From assembly GCA_035306625.1 (NCBI GenBank), contig DATGNS010000221.1, forward strand, positions 1 to 10,743: a DNA stretch of 10,743 nucleotides. Reading direction: 5' to 3'. Below the pieces are notes generated by a model. It saw nothing but the letters and a program-made list of their open reading frames with translations, was not told where the DNA came from and did not search any database. This stretch comes from Serpens sp035306625 (GTDB lineage Bacteria > Pseudomonadota > Gammaproteobacteria > Pseudomonadales > Pseudomonadaceae). A program made the translations under genes and the position numbers. Each line of letters opens with the position of its first letter. Positions within the stretch are counted from its first letter, which is position 1. This document shows positions 1 through 7,224 of this stretch, in pieces.

Positions 1-1221
1 GGTGCCCGATGGCAGCACGATGTTGCCGATGGCGCGGCCTACCACCTTGCTTGAGCGCGCGTCGCCGTGGGCGATCACTTCGATGGCTTCGGCCGCGCCG
101 CGCCGCAGCGAGTGGGCGCTGACGATGTCGCCACGGCGCACGTGGGTCAGCAGCGTGCCGATGGTGGCCAGCTGCGGGCTGATGGCAATGTCGATCTCGC
201 CTCCCTGAACCAGGTCCACGTAGGCCGGGTTGTTGATGATGCACATCACTTTGCGTGCGCCGAGCCGCTTGGCCAGCAAAGAGGACATGATGTTGGCTTC
301 GTCGTCGTTGGTCAGCGCCAGGAAGATGTCGGCGTCCTTGATGTTCTCTTCCAGCAGGAGGTCGCGGTCCGAGGCGCTGCCCTGCAGCACGATGGTGCTG
401 TCCAGCACCTCCGAGAGGTGGCGGCAGCGCGCCGGGCTCTTCTCGATGATCTTCACCTGGTAGCGGCTCTCGATGGCCTCGGCCAGGCGCTCGCCGATGT
501 TGCCGCCGCCGGCAATCACCACCCGCCGGTAGCTGTCCTCCAGGCGGCGCAGCTCGCTCATCACCGCACGGATGTTGCCGCGCGCGGCGATGAAGAACAC
601 CTCGTCGTCGGGTTCGATCACCGTGTCGCCCTGGGGCACGATGGCCCGGTTGCGCCGGTAGATGGCGGCCACCCGGGTGTCCACACCGGGCATGTGGCGG
701 CGCAGCTCGCTGAGCGGCTGGCCGACCAGCGGGCCGCCGTAGTAGGCCTTGCTGGCCACCAGCTGGGCCTTGCCGCCGGCGAAGTCGATCACCTGCAGGG
801 CGCCGGGATACTCGATCAGCCGCTTGATGTAGTTGGTCACCACCTGCTCGGGGCTGATCAGCACGTCCACCGGGATGGCCTCGTTGCTGAACAGGCCGCC
901 GCGGGTCAGGTAGGCGGGCTCGCGCACCCGGGCGATCTTGGTCGGGGTGTTGAACAGGGTGTAGGCCACCTGGCAGGCGACCATGTTGGTCTCGTCGCTG
1001 TTGGTCACCGCCACCAGCATGTCGGCGTCGTCGGCGCCGGCCTGGCGCAGCACGGTGGGGAAGGAACCGCGGCCCTGGATGGTGCGGATGTCCAGTCGAT
1101 CGCTCAGCTCGCGCAGGCGGTCGCCATCGGTGTCCACCACGGTGATGTCGTTGGCCTCGCTGGCCAGATGCTCGGCCAGGGTTCCACCGACCTGGCCCGC
1201 GCCGAGAATGATGATCTTCAC
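1..1221 (-). CDS. trkA: Trk potassium uptake system NAD-binding protein TrkA (3' end cut by window edge)
   Basis: TrkA is the cytoplasmic, nucleotide-binding regulatory subunit that gates the TrkH/TrkG potassium channels in the inner membrane. The visible 407 residues begin MKIIILGAGQVGG, a Rossmann dinucleotide-binding fold. A second copy starts near residue 232 (VVIAGGGNIGERLAEAIE), giving the tandem RCK_N arrangement of full-length TrkA; each half carries a late LVAVTNSDE or LALTNDDE strand. The family is about 457 residues long, so roughly 50 C-terminal residues lie beyond base 1. The start is GTG at 1219-1221. It is chosen because the Rossmann strand begins there and a good Shine-Dalgarno (GGGGAG, 1229-1234) sits 7 nt upstream. 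The gene follows rsmB with a 33-nt gap and is probably the last or a late gene of the def-fmt-rsmB cluster. No frameshift is visible. Confidence 0.96.
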   Translation of the reverse strand, partial: MKIIILGAGQVGGTLAEHLASEANDITVVDTDGDRLRELSDRLDIRTIQGRGSFPTVLRQAGADDADMLVAVTNSDETNMVACQVAYTLFNTPTKIARVREPAYLTRGGLFSNEAIPVDVLISPEQVVTNYIKRLIEYPGALQVIDFAGGKAQLVASKAYYGGPLVGQPLSELRRHMPGVDTRVAAIYRRNRAIVPQGDTVIEPDDEVFFIAARGNIRAVMSELRRLEDSYRRVVIAGGGNIGERLAEAIESRYQVKIIEKSPARCRHLSEVLDSTIVLQGSASDRDLLLEENIKDADIFLALTNDDEANIMSSLLAKRLGARKVMCIINNPAYVDLVQGGEIDIAISPQLATIGTLLTHVRRGDIVSAHSLRRGAAEAIEVIAHGDARSSKVVGRAIGNIVLPSGT

Positions 1222-1228
1222 CGCTGTG

Positions 1229-1234
1229 CTCCCC
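1229..1234 (-). promoter_or_regulatory. Ribosome binding site deciding the GTG start of trkA
   Basis: On the minus strand GGGGAG lies 7 nt before the GTG at 1221. It supports this non-ATG start, since no in-frame ATG lies closer to the first Rossmann strand. Confidence 0.7.
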
Positions 1235-1254
1235 TGTCCTTGCGCCGCCGGCGA

Positions 1255-2568
1255 TCAGCGCCTCGGGCTGGCGGCGATCTTCATCAGCCTGGCGTAGTAG
1301 AAGCCGTCATGCCCCTCGGGCTGCGGCAGCAGCTGGCGGCCGTGGGCCTGCTTCAGGCCGAAGTCGCCGGCGATGTCCAGCTCGCGCGCACCCGGGGTGC
1401 GGGCCAGGAAGGCGCTGATGTTAGCGCTGTTTTCTTCCGGCAGCACCGAGCAGGTGGCGTAGACCAGGATGCCGCCGACCTCCAGGGTCGGCCACAGGGC
1501 ATCCAGCAGCTCTCCCTGCAGCCGGGCCAGGGCGCTGATGTCCTCGGCCTGGCGGGTCAGCTTGATGTCCGGGTGACGACGGATCACGCCGGTGGCCGAA
1601 CAGGGCGCATCCAGCAGGATGCGCTGGAACGGCTTGCCGTCCCACCAGGCGGCGGTGTCGCGGCCGTCGGCGGCCACCAGCATGGCGTCCAGGTGCAGGC
1701 GATCCAGGTTTTCGCGCACCCGGGCCAGGCGCTGCGGCTCGGCATCCAGGGCGATCATCTCGGCCAGCTGCGCTTCGCGTTCCAGCAGGTGACAGGTCTT
1801 GCCGCCCGGTGCGGCGCAGGCGTCCAGCACCCGCTGGCCGGGGGCCAGTTCCAGCAGGTCGGCGGCCAGCTGGGCGGCCTCGTCCTGCACGCTGACCCGT
1901 CCCTCGGCGAAGCCCGGCAGCGTGGTGACGTCGCAGGGCTGCAGCAGGCGGATGCCGTCGGCGCCGAAGGTGCAGGGCTCGGCGGCCAGCCCGGCGGCGC
2001 GCAGCTCCTCCAGGTACGCCTCGCGGCTGCCGTGGCGGCGGTTGACGCGCAGGATCAGCGGCGGATGCAGGTTGTTGGCCGCGCAGATGGCTTCCCAGTG
2101 CTCCGGCCAGTCGGCCTTCAGGCGCTTCTGCAGCCAGCGCGGATGGGCGGTGCGGCTGACCGGGTCGCGCTCCAGCGCGGCGAACAGCGCCTCGCCCTCG
2201 CGCTGGGCGCGGCGCAGCACGGCGTTGAGCAGGCCCTTGGCCCAGGACTTCTTCAGGCGCTCGGCGCAGCCGACGGTCTCGCCGATGGCGGCATGGGCCG
2301 GAATGCGGGTATGGAACAGCTGGTAGAGACCGACCAGCAGCAGGGCTTCCAAATCCCGGTCGGCGGCCTTGAAGGGCTTCTGCAGCAGCTTTTCGGCCAG
2401 CAGCGCCAGGCGTGGCTGCCAGCGGGCGGTGCCGAAGGCCAGCTCCTGGGTCAGACCACGATCGCGGGGTTCGACCCGCTCGAGCAGCGGCGGCAGGCTG
2501 CCGCCCAGCGAGGCGCGGCCCTGCAGCACCGCCGCCAGGGCCTGGGCGGCAGCCAGACGCGGATTCAT
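1255..2568 (-). CDS. rsmB: 16S rRNA (cytosine-967 C5)-methyltransferase RsmB
   Basis: RsmB (Sun/Fmu) transfers a methyl group from S-adenosylmethionine to C5 of cytosine 967 of 16S rRNA. The 437-residue protein has an N-terminal NusB-like RNA-binding domain (about residues 1-140, with AFGTARW and AKGLLNAVLRR) and a C-terminal Rossmann methyltransferase domain. The SAM loop is DACAAPGGKT (249-258). The two conserved cysteines of RNA m5C methyltransferases are present, in DAPCSATGV (Cys323) and YATCSVLPEEN (Cys373). The start is ATG at 2566-2568, matching the MNPRxxAAxAL opening of the family; the frame stays open upstream only because it runs through fmt. The start codon overlaps the fmt stop as ATGA, which points to translational coupling. 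Length is normal for the family. Confidence 0.96.
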   Translation of the reverse strand: MNPRLAAAQALAAVLQGRASLGGSLPPLLERVEPRDRGLTQELAFGTARWQPRLALLAEKLLQKPFKAADRDLEALLLVGLYQLFHTRIPAHAAIGETVGCAERLKKSWAKGLLNAVLRRAQREGEALFAALERDPVSRTAHPRWLQKRLKADWPEHWEAICAANNLHPPLILRVNRRHGSREAYLEELRAAGLAAEPCTFGADGIRLLQPCDVTTLPGFAEGRVSVQDEAAQLAADLLELAPGQRVLDACAAPGGKTCHLLEREAQLAEMIALDAEPQRLARVRENLDRLHLDAMLVAADGRDTAAWWDGKPFQRILLDAPCSATGVIRRHPDIKLTRQAEDISALARLQGELLDALWPTLEVGGILVYATCSVLPEENSANISAFLARTPGARELDIAGDFGLKQAHGRQLLPQPEGHDGFYYARLMKIAASPRR

Positions 2569-3497
2569 GCGCTGAACACCAGGCCGGGGGCAAACTGCTC
2601 GCGGCGGCTGTTGAACAGGTCGGCGAAGGCCAGCGGCTTGCCGCCGGGCAACTGCAGGCGGGTCAGCAGCAGCGCGCCTTCGCCGCAGGCGACGCGCAGG
2701 CCCTGCCGGTCGGCCGCGAGAATGGTGCCGGGCGCGCCCTCGCCTTCGGCCAGCTGCGCGGCATGCACCTTGATCGCTTCGCCTGCCAGGGCGCTGTGAC
2801 ACACCGGCCAGGGGTGCAGGGCGCGGATCTGGCGCTCCAGCTCCACGGCCGGGCGAGTCCAGTCCAGGCGCGCCTCGTCCTTGCTCAGCTTGTGGGCGTA
2901 GCAGGCTAGGCTGTCATCCTGCTTCTCGCCGGTCAGCGTGCCGGCCTCCAGGCCGGCGACCGCTTCGACCACCGCGGCGGCGCCCAGCTCGGCCAGACGG
3001 TCATGCAGGGTGCCTCCGGTGTCCTCGGCGCCGATCGGCGTGGTGACCTTGAGCAGCATCGGCCCGGTGTCCAGGCCGGCTTCCATCTGCATCACCGTCA
3101 CACCGGACTCGGCGTCGCCGGCTTCCACCGCGCGCTGGATGGGCGCGGCACCGCGCCAGCGCGGCAGCAGCGAGGCGTGGCTGTTGATGCAGCCCAGGCG
3201 CGGAATATCCAGCACCGCCTGGGGCAGGATCAGGCCGTAGGCCACCACCACCATCAGGTCGGGCTGCAGGGCGGCCAGCTCGGCCTGGGCGGCGGGGTCA
3301 CGCAGGGTCTGCGGCTGATGGACGGGAATGCCGTGGGCCAGCGCCAGCTGCTTGACCGGGCTGGGCATCAGTTTCTGGCCGCGCCCGGCGGGGCGATCGG
3401 GCTGGGTGTAGACGGCGATCACCTCGCGGCCCGCGTCGAGCAGGGCCTGCAGGTGTCTGGCGGCAAATTCCGGAGTGCCGGCAAAGACGATACGCAT
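2565..3497 (-). CDS. fmt: Methionyl-tRNA formyltransferase
   Basis: Fmt formylates Met-tRNA(fMet) using 10-formyl-tetrahydrofolate, producing the bacterial initiator tRNA. The 310-residue protein opens MRIVFAGTPEFA and shows the family signature SLLPRWRGAAPIQ (109-121). The catalytic triad is in place: Asn105 and His107 in INSHASLLP, and Asp143 in GLDTGPML. The C-terminal OB-fold domain that grips the tRNA follows the linker KLSKDEARLDW (203-213). The partner enzyme def, which later removes the formyl group, lies immediately upstream on the same strand. The Shine-Dalgarno is weak (GTGAG-like, just before a C-run), and a terminator-like hairpin ends only about 15 nt before the start codon, which is unusual for an operon member. 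The stop overlaps rsmB by ATGA. Confidence 0.97.
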   Translation of the reverse strand: MRIVFAGTPEFAARHLQALLDAGREVIAVYTQPDRPAGRGQKLMPSPVKQLALAHGIPVHQPQTLRDPAAQAELAALQPDLMVVVAYGLILPQAVLDIPRLGCINSHASLLPRWRGAAPIQRAVEAGDAESGVTVMQMEAGLDTGPMLLKVTTPIGAEDTGGTLHDRLAELGAAAVVEAVAGLEAGTLTGEKQDDSLACYAHKLSKDEARLDWTRPAVELERQIRALHPWPVCHSALAGEAIKVHAAQLAEGEGAPGTILAADRQGLRVACGEGALLLTRLQLPGGKPLAFADLFNSRREQFAPGLVFSA

Positions 3498-3512
3498 GGG
3501 GGCTCACTGACG

Positions 3513-3538
3513 AAAAAGGCTTGCCGAAGCAAGCCTTT
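3513..3538 (-). terminator. Intrinsic-terminator-like hairpin between def and fmt (cUUCGg loop)
   Basis: On the minus strand AAAGGCTTGC pairs perfectly with GCAAGCCTTT around a TTCG loop closed by C-G, the ultrastable cUUCGg tetraloop. The 3' arm runs into five T residues. It starts 10 nt after the def stop codon. Read on the plus strand it lacks a T-run after the stem, so it is oriented to act on leftward transcripts leaving def. Confidence 0.75.
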
Positions 3539-3547
3539 GGGTTTCGG

Positions 3548-4057
3548 TCACGCCTGCTGCAGGCGATGTTGTTTTTCCAGCTTCTTCTTGATGCGGTCGC
3601 GCTTGAGCTGCGACAGGTAGTCGACGAAGAGCTTGCCGTTGAGGTGGTCGCATTCGTGCTGGATGCACACCGCCAGCAGGCCTTCGGCGATCAGCTCGTA
3701 GGGCTGGCCGTCGCGGTCCAGCGCACGGATCTTCACCTTCTGCGGGCGATCGACATTTTCGTAGAAGCCGGGTACCGACAGACAGCCTTCCTGGTACTGG
3801 TCCATCTCGTCGGTCAGGGGTTCGAACTCGGGGTTGATGAAGACCCGCGGCTCGGACTTGTCCTCGGACAGGTCCATCACCACCACGCGCTTGTGCACGT
3901 TTACCTGGGTCGCCGCGAGGCCGATGCCGGGTGCGGCATACATGGTCTCGAACATGTCGTCGACCAGCTGACGAATGCTGTCATCGACCACCTCCACCGG
4001 CGTGGCGATGGTGCGCAGCCGCGGATCGGGGTATTCGAGGATGTTGAGAATGGCCAT
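3548..4057 (-). CDS. def: Peptide deformylase
   Basis: Peptide deformylase is a metal-dependent hydrolase that removes the N-formyl group from nascent proteins at the ribosome. The 169-residue protein has all three family motifs: GIGLAATQ (44-51), EGCLS (90-94, with metal ligand Cys92) and HECDH (134-138, giving ligands His134 and His138 and catalytic Glu135). The lysine/arginine-rich tail (RDRIKKKLEKQ) is typical of proteobacterial type 1 enzymes. The start is the ATG at 4055-4057 (MAILNILEYPDPRL), the family N-terminus; the frame stays open for 44 codons upstream, but that stretch looks like leader sequence and has no family similarity that I recognise. It heads the leftward cluster and is divergent from the LysM gene. 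Confidence 0.97.
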   Translation of the reverse strand: MAILNILEYPDPRLRTIATPVEVVDDSIRQLVDDMFETMYAAPGIGLAATQVNVHKRVVVMDLSEDKSEPRVFINPEFEPLTDEMDQYQEGCLSVPGFYENVDRPQKVKIRALDRDGQPYELIAEGLLAVCIQHECDHLNGKLFVDYLSQLKRDRIKKKLEKQHRLQQA

Positions 4058-4207
4058 AAGCGTTTGTGAAACAGGTATGCAATTGGAAAAGGGCCCGCTG
4101 ATAAGATCCGGCAGCGGTGCAAAAGTGCCTCCAGAACCACGGATTTCAAGGGTTTGCAGCGGGCTCGGCAGCTTTGCGCGGAGCCACATGATAAAGGGAT
4201 TCAGCCC
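4058..4207. promoter_or_regulatory. Divergent intergenic region, def / LysM gene
   Basis: These 150 bases separate two divergent genes and must hold promoters for both, apart from any internal starts. The area is less GC-rich than its surroundings (for example gaaacaggtatgcaattgg and ctgataagatcc). I could not place a convincing -35/-10 pair for either direction: TAAGAT near 4100 is a possible rightward -10 but lacks a well-spaced -35. A 7-codon reading frame (4188-4211) sits just before the LysM start. Confidence 0.5.
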
Positions 4208-5227
4208 ATGAGGAAAACACTACTCGCCCTGTTGCTGGTGACCGCCGGCGGTCTGGCCCAGGCCCAGGTTGAGCTGCGCGACGGCCATCCGCAGCGCTAC
4301 ACGGTCGTCAAGGGCGACACCCTGTGGGACATCTCCGCGCGCTTCCTGCAGCGGCCCTGGAAATGGCCGCAGATCTGGCATGTCAACCCGCAGGTGCGGA
4401 ACCCGCACCTGATCTATCCGGGCGATGTGCTCAGCCTGGTCTACGTGGATGGTCAGCCGCGCCTGACCCTGGAGCGCGGCGACCGTACCGTCAAGCTGTC
4501 GCCCAGGGTGCGCGCCACCCCGCTGATGGAGGCCATTCCCCCCATTCCGTTGGAGGCGATCAACAGTTTCCTGCTCGCCAACCGCATCGTCGACAGCGCC
4601 GAGGCGTTCGAGCGGGCACCCTACATCGTCGCCGGCAACGCCGAGCGGGTGATCAGCGGCAAGGACGATCGCGTCTATGCCCGCGGGCGCTTCCCCAATG
4701 ACGAGCCGGTCTACGGCATCTACCGCCAGGGCCGCACCTATGTCGACCCGCAGACCCGCGAGGTGCTGGGCATCAACGCCGACGACATCGGCACCGGCGT
4801 GCGCATCGGCGAGGAGGGCGATATCACCACCCTGCGCCTGACCCGTTCCACCCAGGAAATCCGCATCGCCGACCGCCTGTTCTCCACCGAGGAACGCGCC
4901 CTCACCTCCTCCTTCATGCCCAGCGAGCCGCTGCGCACCATCGACGGCCTGATCCTCGACGTGCCGCGCGGCGTGACCCAGATCGGCCTGTACGACGTGG
5001 TGACCCTCAACAAGGGGCGCCGTGACGGCCTGGCCGAAGGCAACGTGCTGGCCATCTACAAGAGCGGCGAGACGGTACGCGATCGCGTCACCGGCGAGCA
5101 TGTGAAGATTCCCGACGAGCGCGCCGGCCTGCTGATGGTGTTCCGCACCTACGACAAGCTCAGCTACGGCCTGATCCTGCAGGCCAGCCGGCAGATGGCG
5201 GTGCTCGACCGGGTGCGCAATCCCTGA
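4208..5227 (+). CDS. Secreted LysM-domain protein of unknown function
   Basis: The 339-residue protein opens with a signal peptide (basic MRK, hydrophobic TLLALLLVTAGGLAQA, probable cleavage after AQA near residue 19), so it should reach the periplasm or cell envelope. One LysM peptidoglycan-binding domain follows at about residues 30-78, running from YTVVKGDTLWDISARFL to NPHLIYPGDVL. The remaining 260 residues match no catalytic motif that I recognise. The likely role is envelope or peptidoglycan binding, but this is inference from LysM alone. The start is ATG 4208, with AAGGGA (4194-4199) about 9 nt upstream and the signal peptide beginning there. It corresponds to the gene between def and dprA in P. 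aeruginosa (PA0020, recalled). It is followed by its own terminator, which suggests a single-gene transcript. Confidence 0.93.
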   Translation: MRKTLLALLLVTAGGLAQAQVELRDGHPQRYTVVKGDTLWDISARFLQRPWKWPQIWHVNPQVRNPHLIYPGDVLSLVYVDGQPRLTLERGDRTVKLSPRVRATPLMEAIPPIPLEAINSFLLANRIVDSAEAFERAPYIVAGNAERVISGKDDRVYARGRFPNDEPVYGIYRQGRTYVDPQTREVLGINADDIGTGVRIGEEGDITTLRLTRSTQEIRIADRLFSTEERALTSSFMPSEPLRTIDGLILDVPRGVTQIGLYDVVTLNKGRRDGLAEGNVLAIYKSGETVRDRVTGEHVKIPDERAGLLMVFRTYDKLSYGLILQASRQMAVLDRVRNP

Positions 5228-5251
5228 CTTTCGGTTCCCAGGGATCTTCCC

Positions 5252-5283
5252 GCCGCTCTTGCCTCCGGCAGAGCGGCTTTTTT
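5252..5283 (+). terminator. Rho-independent terminator after the LysM gene
   Basis: GCCGCTCTTGCC pairs with GGCAGAGCGGC across a TCC loop with a single bulged T, followed directly by six T residues (5278-5283). It lies 25 nt after the LysM gene stop codon. Confidence 0.9.
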
Positions 5284-5306
5284 GTGCCTGCCCGACCGCG
5301 CTCCCG

Positions 5307-5328
5307 GGGGAAGCGGTGCCGCTTCCCC
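5307..5328. repeat. Perfect inverted repeat in the dprA leader
   Basis: GGGGAAGCGG (5307-5316) and CCGCTTCCCC (5319-5328) are exact reverse complements separated by TG. As RNA this gives a 9-bp stem with a GTGC loop. There is no T-run after it, so it is not an obvious terminator. It lies between the LysM gene terminator and the dprA start, where it could fold in the dprA leader or be a protein-binding palindrome. Confidence 0.6.
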
Positions 5329-5389
5329 GGTCCGCTGCCACCATTCGTCTATCCTGCCTCGGTCAACTTGGAAGATCAGGGACGATTCC

Positions 5390-6490
5390 ATGAACCCGCA
5401 GTTCTCGCCTGCCGAACTGGAAGCGCGTCTGCGTCTGCATTGTCTGCCGGAACTGGGCCCCCGGCGTTTCCACCGCCTGCTGCGGGCGTTCGGCAGTGCC
5501 AGCGCCGCGCTCAGCGCCCCGGCCTCCGCCTGGCGGGCCCTGGGCCTGCCGGCAGCCAGCGCCGAGGCACGCCGCAGCCCGTCGGTGCGCCAGCGCGCCC
5601 ATGCCGCCCTGGCCTGGCTGGAACAGCCCGACCAGCACCTGCTCTGCTGGGACCACCCCGATTATCCAGCGCTGCTCGCCGAGCTGGAGGACGCGCCACC
5701 GCTGCTGTTCGTGGCGGGTGACGCGGCCCTGCTGGAGCGGCCGCAACTGGCCATCGTCGGCAGCCGTCGTGCCTCGCGGCCGGGTCTGGAATGCGCCGAG
5801 CGCTTCGCTCACAGCCTGGCTGGTGGCGGTTTCGTGGTCACCAGCGGCCTGGCCCTGGGCATCGACGGCGCCGCCCACCAGGGGGCCCTGCGCGCCGGTG
5901 GCAGAACCATCGGTGTGCTCGGCTCCGGGCTGACGCAGCTTTACCCCGCGCGCCATCAGGCGCTGGCCGAGCGCATGCGCGCCGAAGGGGGGGCGCTGGT
6001 CTCGGAACTGCCCCTCGACACCCCGCCCCGGCCGGCCAACTTTCCGCGCCGCAACCGCATCATCAGCGGGCTGTCGCTGGGCGTGCTGGTGGTGGAAGCC
6101 AGCCCCTCCAGCGGCTCGCTGATCACCGCCCGCCTGGCTGCCGAACAGGGCCGCGAGGTGTTCGCCGTGCCGGGCTCGATCCACCACCCGGGCGCCCGTG
6201 GCTGCCACCAGCTGATCCGCGACGGCGCGAGCCTGGTGGAAAGCGTCGAGGACATCCTGCAGCAGCTGCAGGGTTGGCAGCGCCCGGTGGCGCAGCTGCC
6301 GCCGCAGGCCACGCGCCCGGAAACCGAACACCCGCTGCTCGCCCTGCTGTGGGCCGCGCCGCACAGCAGCGAGGCGCTGGCGGTGGCCAGCGGCTGGCCG
6401 CTGGCGCGGGTGCTGGCCGAGCTCACCGAACTGGAGCTCAGCGGGCGGGTGGCCTGTCAGGCCGGCATCTGGAGCGGCCTGGCCGATTGA
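5390..6490 (+). CDS. dprA: DNA processing protein DprA (Smf)
   Basis: DprA binds incoming single-stranded DNA in the cytoplasm and loads RecA onto it during natural transformation; it is also kept in many species not known to be competent. The 366-residue protein has an N-terminal SAM-like region (about 1-85, including LPELGPRRFHRLLRAFGS). The central Rossmann (LOG-like) core spans about 100-290, with IVGSRRASRPG (122-132), SGLALGIDGAAHQGAL, LGSGLTQLYPARH, FPRRNRIISGLS and SLITARLAAEQGREVFAVPG. A C-terminal winged-helix-like domain covers about 310-366. The ATG at 5390 is preceded by AGGGA (5378-5382) with 7 nt spacing. The core motif commonly reads GxGxDxxYP, and here Asp is replaced by Thr (GSGLTQLYP), a change also tolerated elsewhere in the family as far as I recall. 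Its neighbour tsaC follows after 65 nt. Confidence 0.95.
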   Translation: MNPQFSPAELEARLRLHCLPELGPRRFHRLLRAFGSASAALSAPASAWRALGLPAASAEARRSPSVRQRAHAALAWLEQPDQHLLCWDHPDYPALLAELEDAPPLLFVAGDAALLERPQLAIVGSRRASRPGLECAERFAHSLAGGGFVVTSGLALGIDGAAHQGALRAGGRTIGVLGSGLTQLYPARHQALAERMRAEGGALVSELPLDTPPRPANFPRRNRIISGLSLGVLVVEASPSSGSLITARLAAEQGREVFAVPGSIHHPGARGCHQLIRDGASLVESVEDILQQLQGWQRPVAQLPPQATRPETEHPLLALLWAAPHSSEALAVASGWPLARVLAELTELELSGRVACQAGIWSGLAD

Positions 6491-6519
6491 GCGGCATCCC
6501 GCGCGATCAGGGCTTGCGG

Positions 6520-6525
6520 TACACT
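6520..6525 (+). promoter_or_regulatory. Possible -10 element for tsaC
   Basis: TACACT followed by GCGCGCC lies 31-36 nt before the tsaC start in the 65-nt dprA-tsaC gap. There is no recognisable -35 at the right distance, so this is a weak candidate; read-through from dprA is the alternative. Confidence 0.2.
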
Positions 6526-6555
6526 GCGCGCCTTTTCGTTCGCAGAGCGCATGGC

Positions 6556-7113
6556 ATGAACAGCAGTTGGCGCATCCGCCAGGTGGCGGGTGTGGTGAAG
6601 GGTGGTGGGGTGATCGCCTATCCGACCGAAGCGGTCTGGGGGCTGGGCTGCGATCCCTGGAACGGGGCGGCGGTCCGCCGGCTGCTGGCGCTCAAGTCGC
6701 GTCCCATGCACAAGGGGCTGATCCTGGTGGCGGCGCGCGCCACCCAGTTCGACTTCCTCCTCAATGACCTGCCCGGCGAATGGCTGCTGCGCCTGGCCGA
6801 TTCATGGCCGGGGCCGAACACCTGGCTGGTGCCCCATCAGGGCCGCCTGCCGGCCTGGATCACCGGCCGGCACGCCACCGTGGCGCTGCGGGTCAGCGAC
6901 CACCCGCTGGTGCGGGAGCTGTGCCAGCACACCGGGCCGCTGGTCTCAACCTCGGCCAATCCGGCCGGGCGTCCCGCGGCGCGCAGTCGCCTGCGCGTCG
7001 AACAGTATTTTCACGGCCGGCTGGACGCCGTGCTGGGCGGCCCGCTGGGCGGTCGGCGCAATCCGAGCCTGATCCGCGACCTGGTCACCGGCAAGGTGAT
7101 TCGGCCATCCTGA
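6556..7113 (+). CDS. tsaC: Threonylcarbamoyl-AMP synthase TsaC (YrdC/RimN)
   Basis: TsaC makes threonylcarbamoyl-AMP from threonine, bicarbonate and ATP, the first step of the t6A37 modification of ANN-decoding tRNAs. The 185-residue protein is a single YrdC domain of normal length for the short bacterial form. Motifs in order are AYPTEAVWGLGCD (21-33), KSRPMHKGLILVA (47-59), SWPGPNTW (83-90), RVSDHPLV (112-119), STSANPAG (131-138) and NPSLIRD (169-175). These match the TsaC subtype rather than the longer Sua5 type. The ATG at 6556 is chosen because the family N-terminus fits it. The Shine-Dalgarno is poor (GAG at 6545-6547). An out-of-frame ATGGCATGA at 6551 makes a two-codon start-stop ending on the tsaC start, probably by chance. 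A repeat region begins directly after the stop codon. Confidence 0.95.
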   Translation: MNSSWRIRQVAGVVKGGGVIAYPTEAVWGLGCDPWNGAAVRRLLALKSRPMHKGLILVAARATQFDFLLNDLPGEWLLRLADSWPGPNTWLVPHQGRLPAWITGRHATVALRVSDHPLVRELCQHTGPLVSTSANPAGRPAARSRLRVEQYFHGRLDAVLGGPLGGRRNPSLIRDLVTGKVIRPS

Positions 7114-7114
7114 T

Positions 7115-7200
7115 TCGTGGGGCGGTGTTGTCCCGGCCGCCGCTTCACCTTTCACCGAAGCCATCCCGGTGGCCAACGCTTGCGCGTTGACCACCTACGA
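7115..7200. repeat. 86-nt palindromic repeat, unit 1 (REP/MITE-like)
   Basis: The unit starts TCGTGGGGCGGT and ends ACCACCTACGA, so its ends are imperfect inverted repeats of each other. It holds two hairpins. The left one pairs GGCGGT (7121-7126) with GGCCGCC (7135-7141). The right one is a 12-position stem with one C-A mismatch, GGTGGCCAACGC (7168-7179) against GCGTTGACCACC (7184-7195), with a TTGC loop. It begins 1 nt after the tsaC stop codon. It shares layout, length and core sequence with unit 2. Confidence 0.75.
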
Positions 7201-7224
7201 ATGCCCACTGCGGCCCAAGCCGTG

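Noticed and set aside
67..2799. A 910-codon open frame on the plus strand
   Set aside because: It lies antisense to trkA, rsmB and part of fmt, which are certain genes. Its composition (His/Gln/Gly/Ala/Val-rich) is that expected from the complement of GC-rich codons, and it has no recognisable domain.
4220..5344. A 374-codon minus-strand open frame over the LysM gene
   Set aside because: It is antisense to a clear secreted protein gene, runs backwards through that gene's terminator and has no recognisable motif.
5791..6555. Upstream in-frame extension of tsaC through dprA
   Set aside because: The stretch is an out-of-frame reading of dprA. The YrdC domain begins at ATG 6556 and length from there fits the family.
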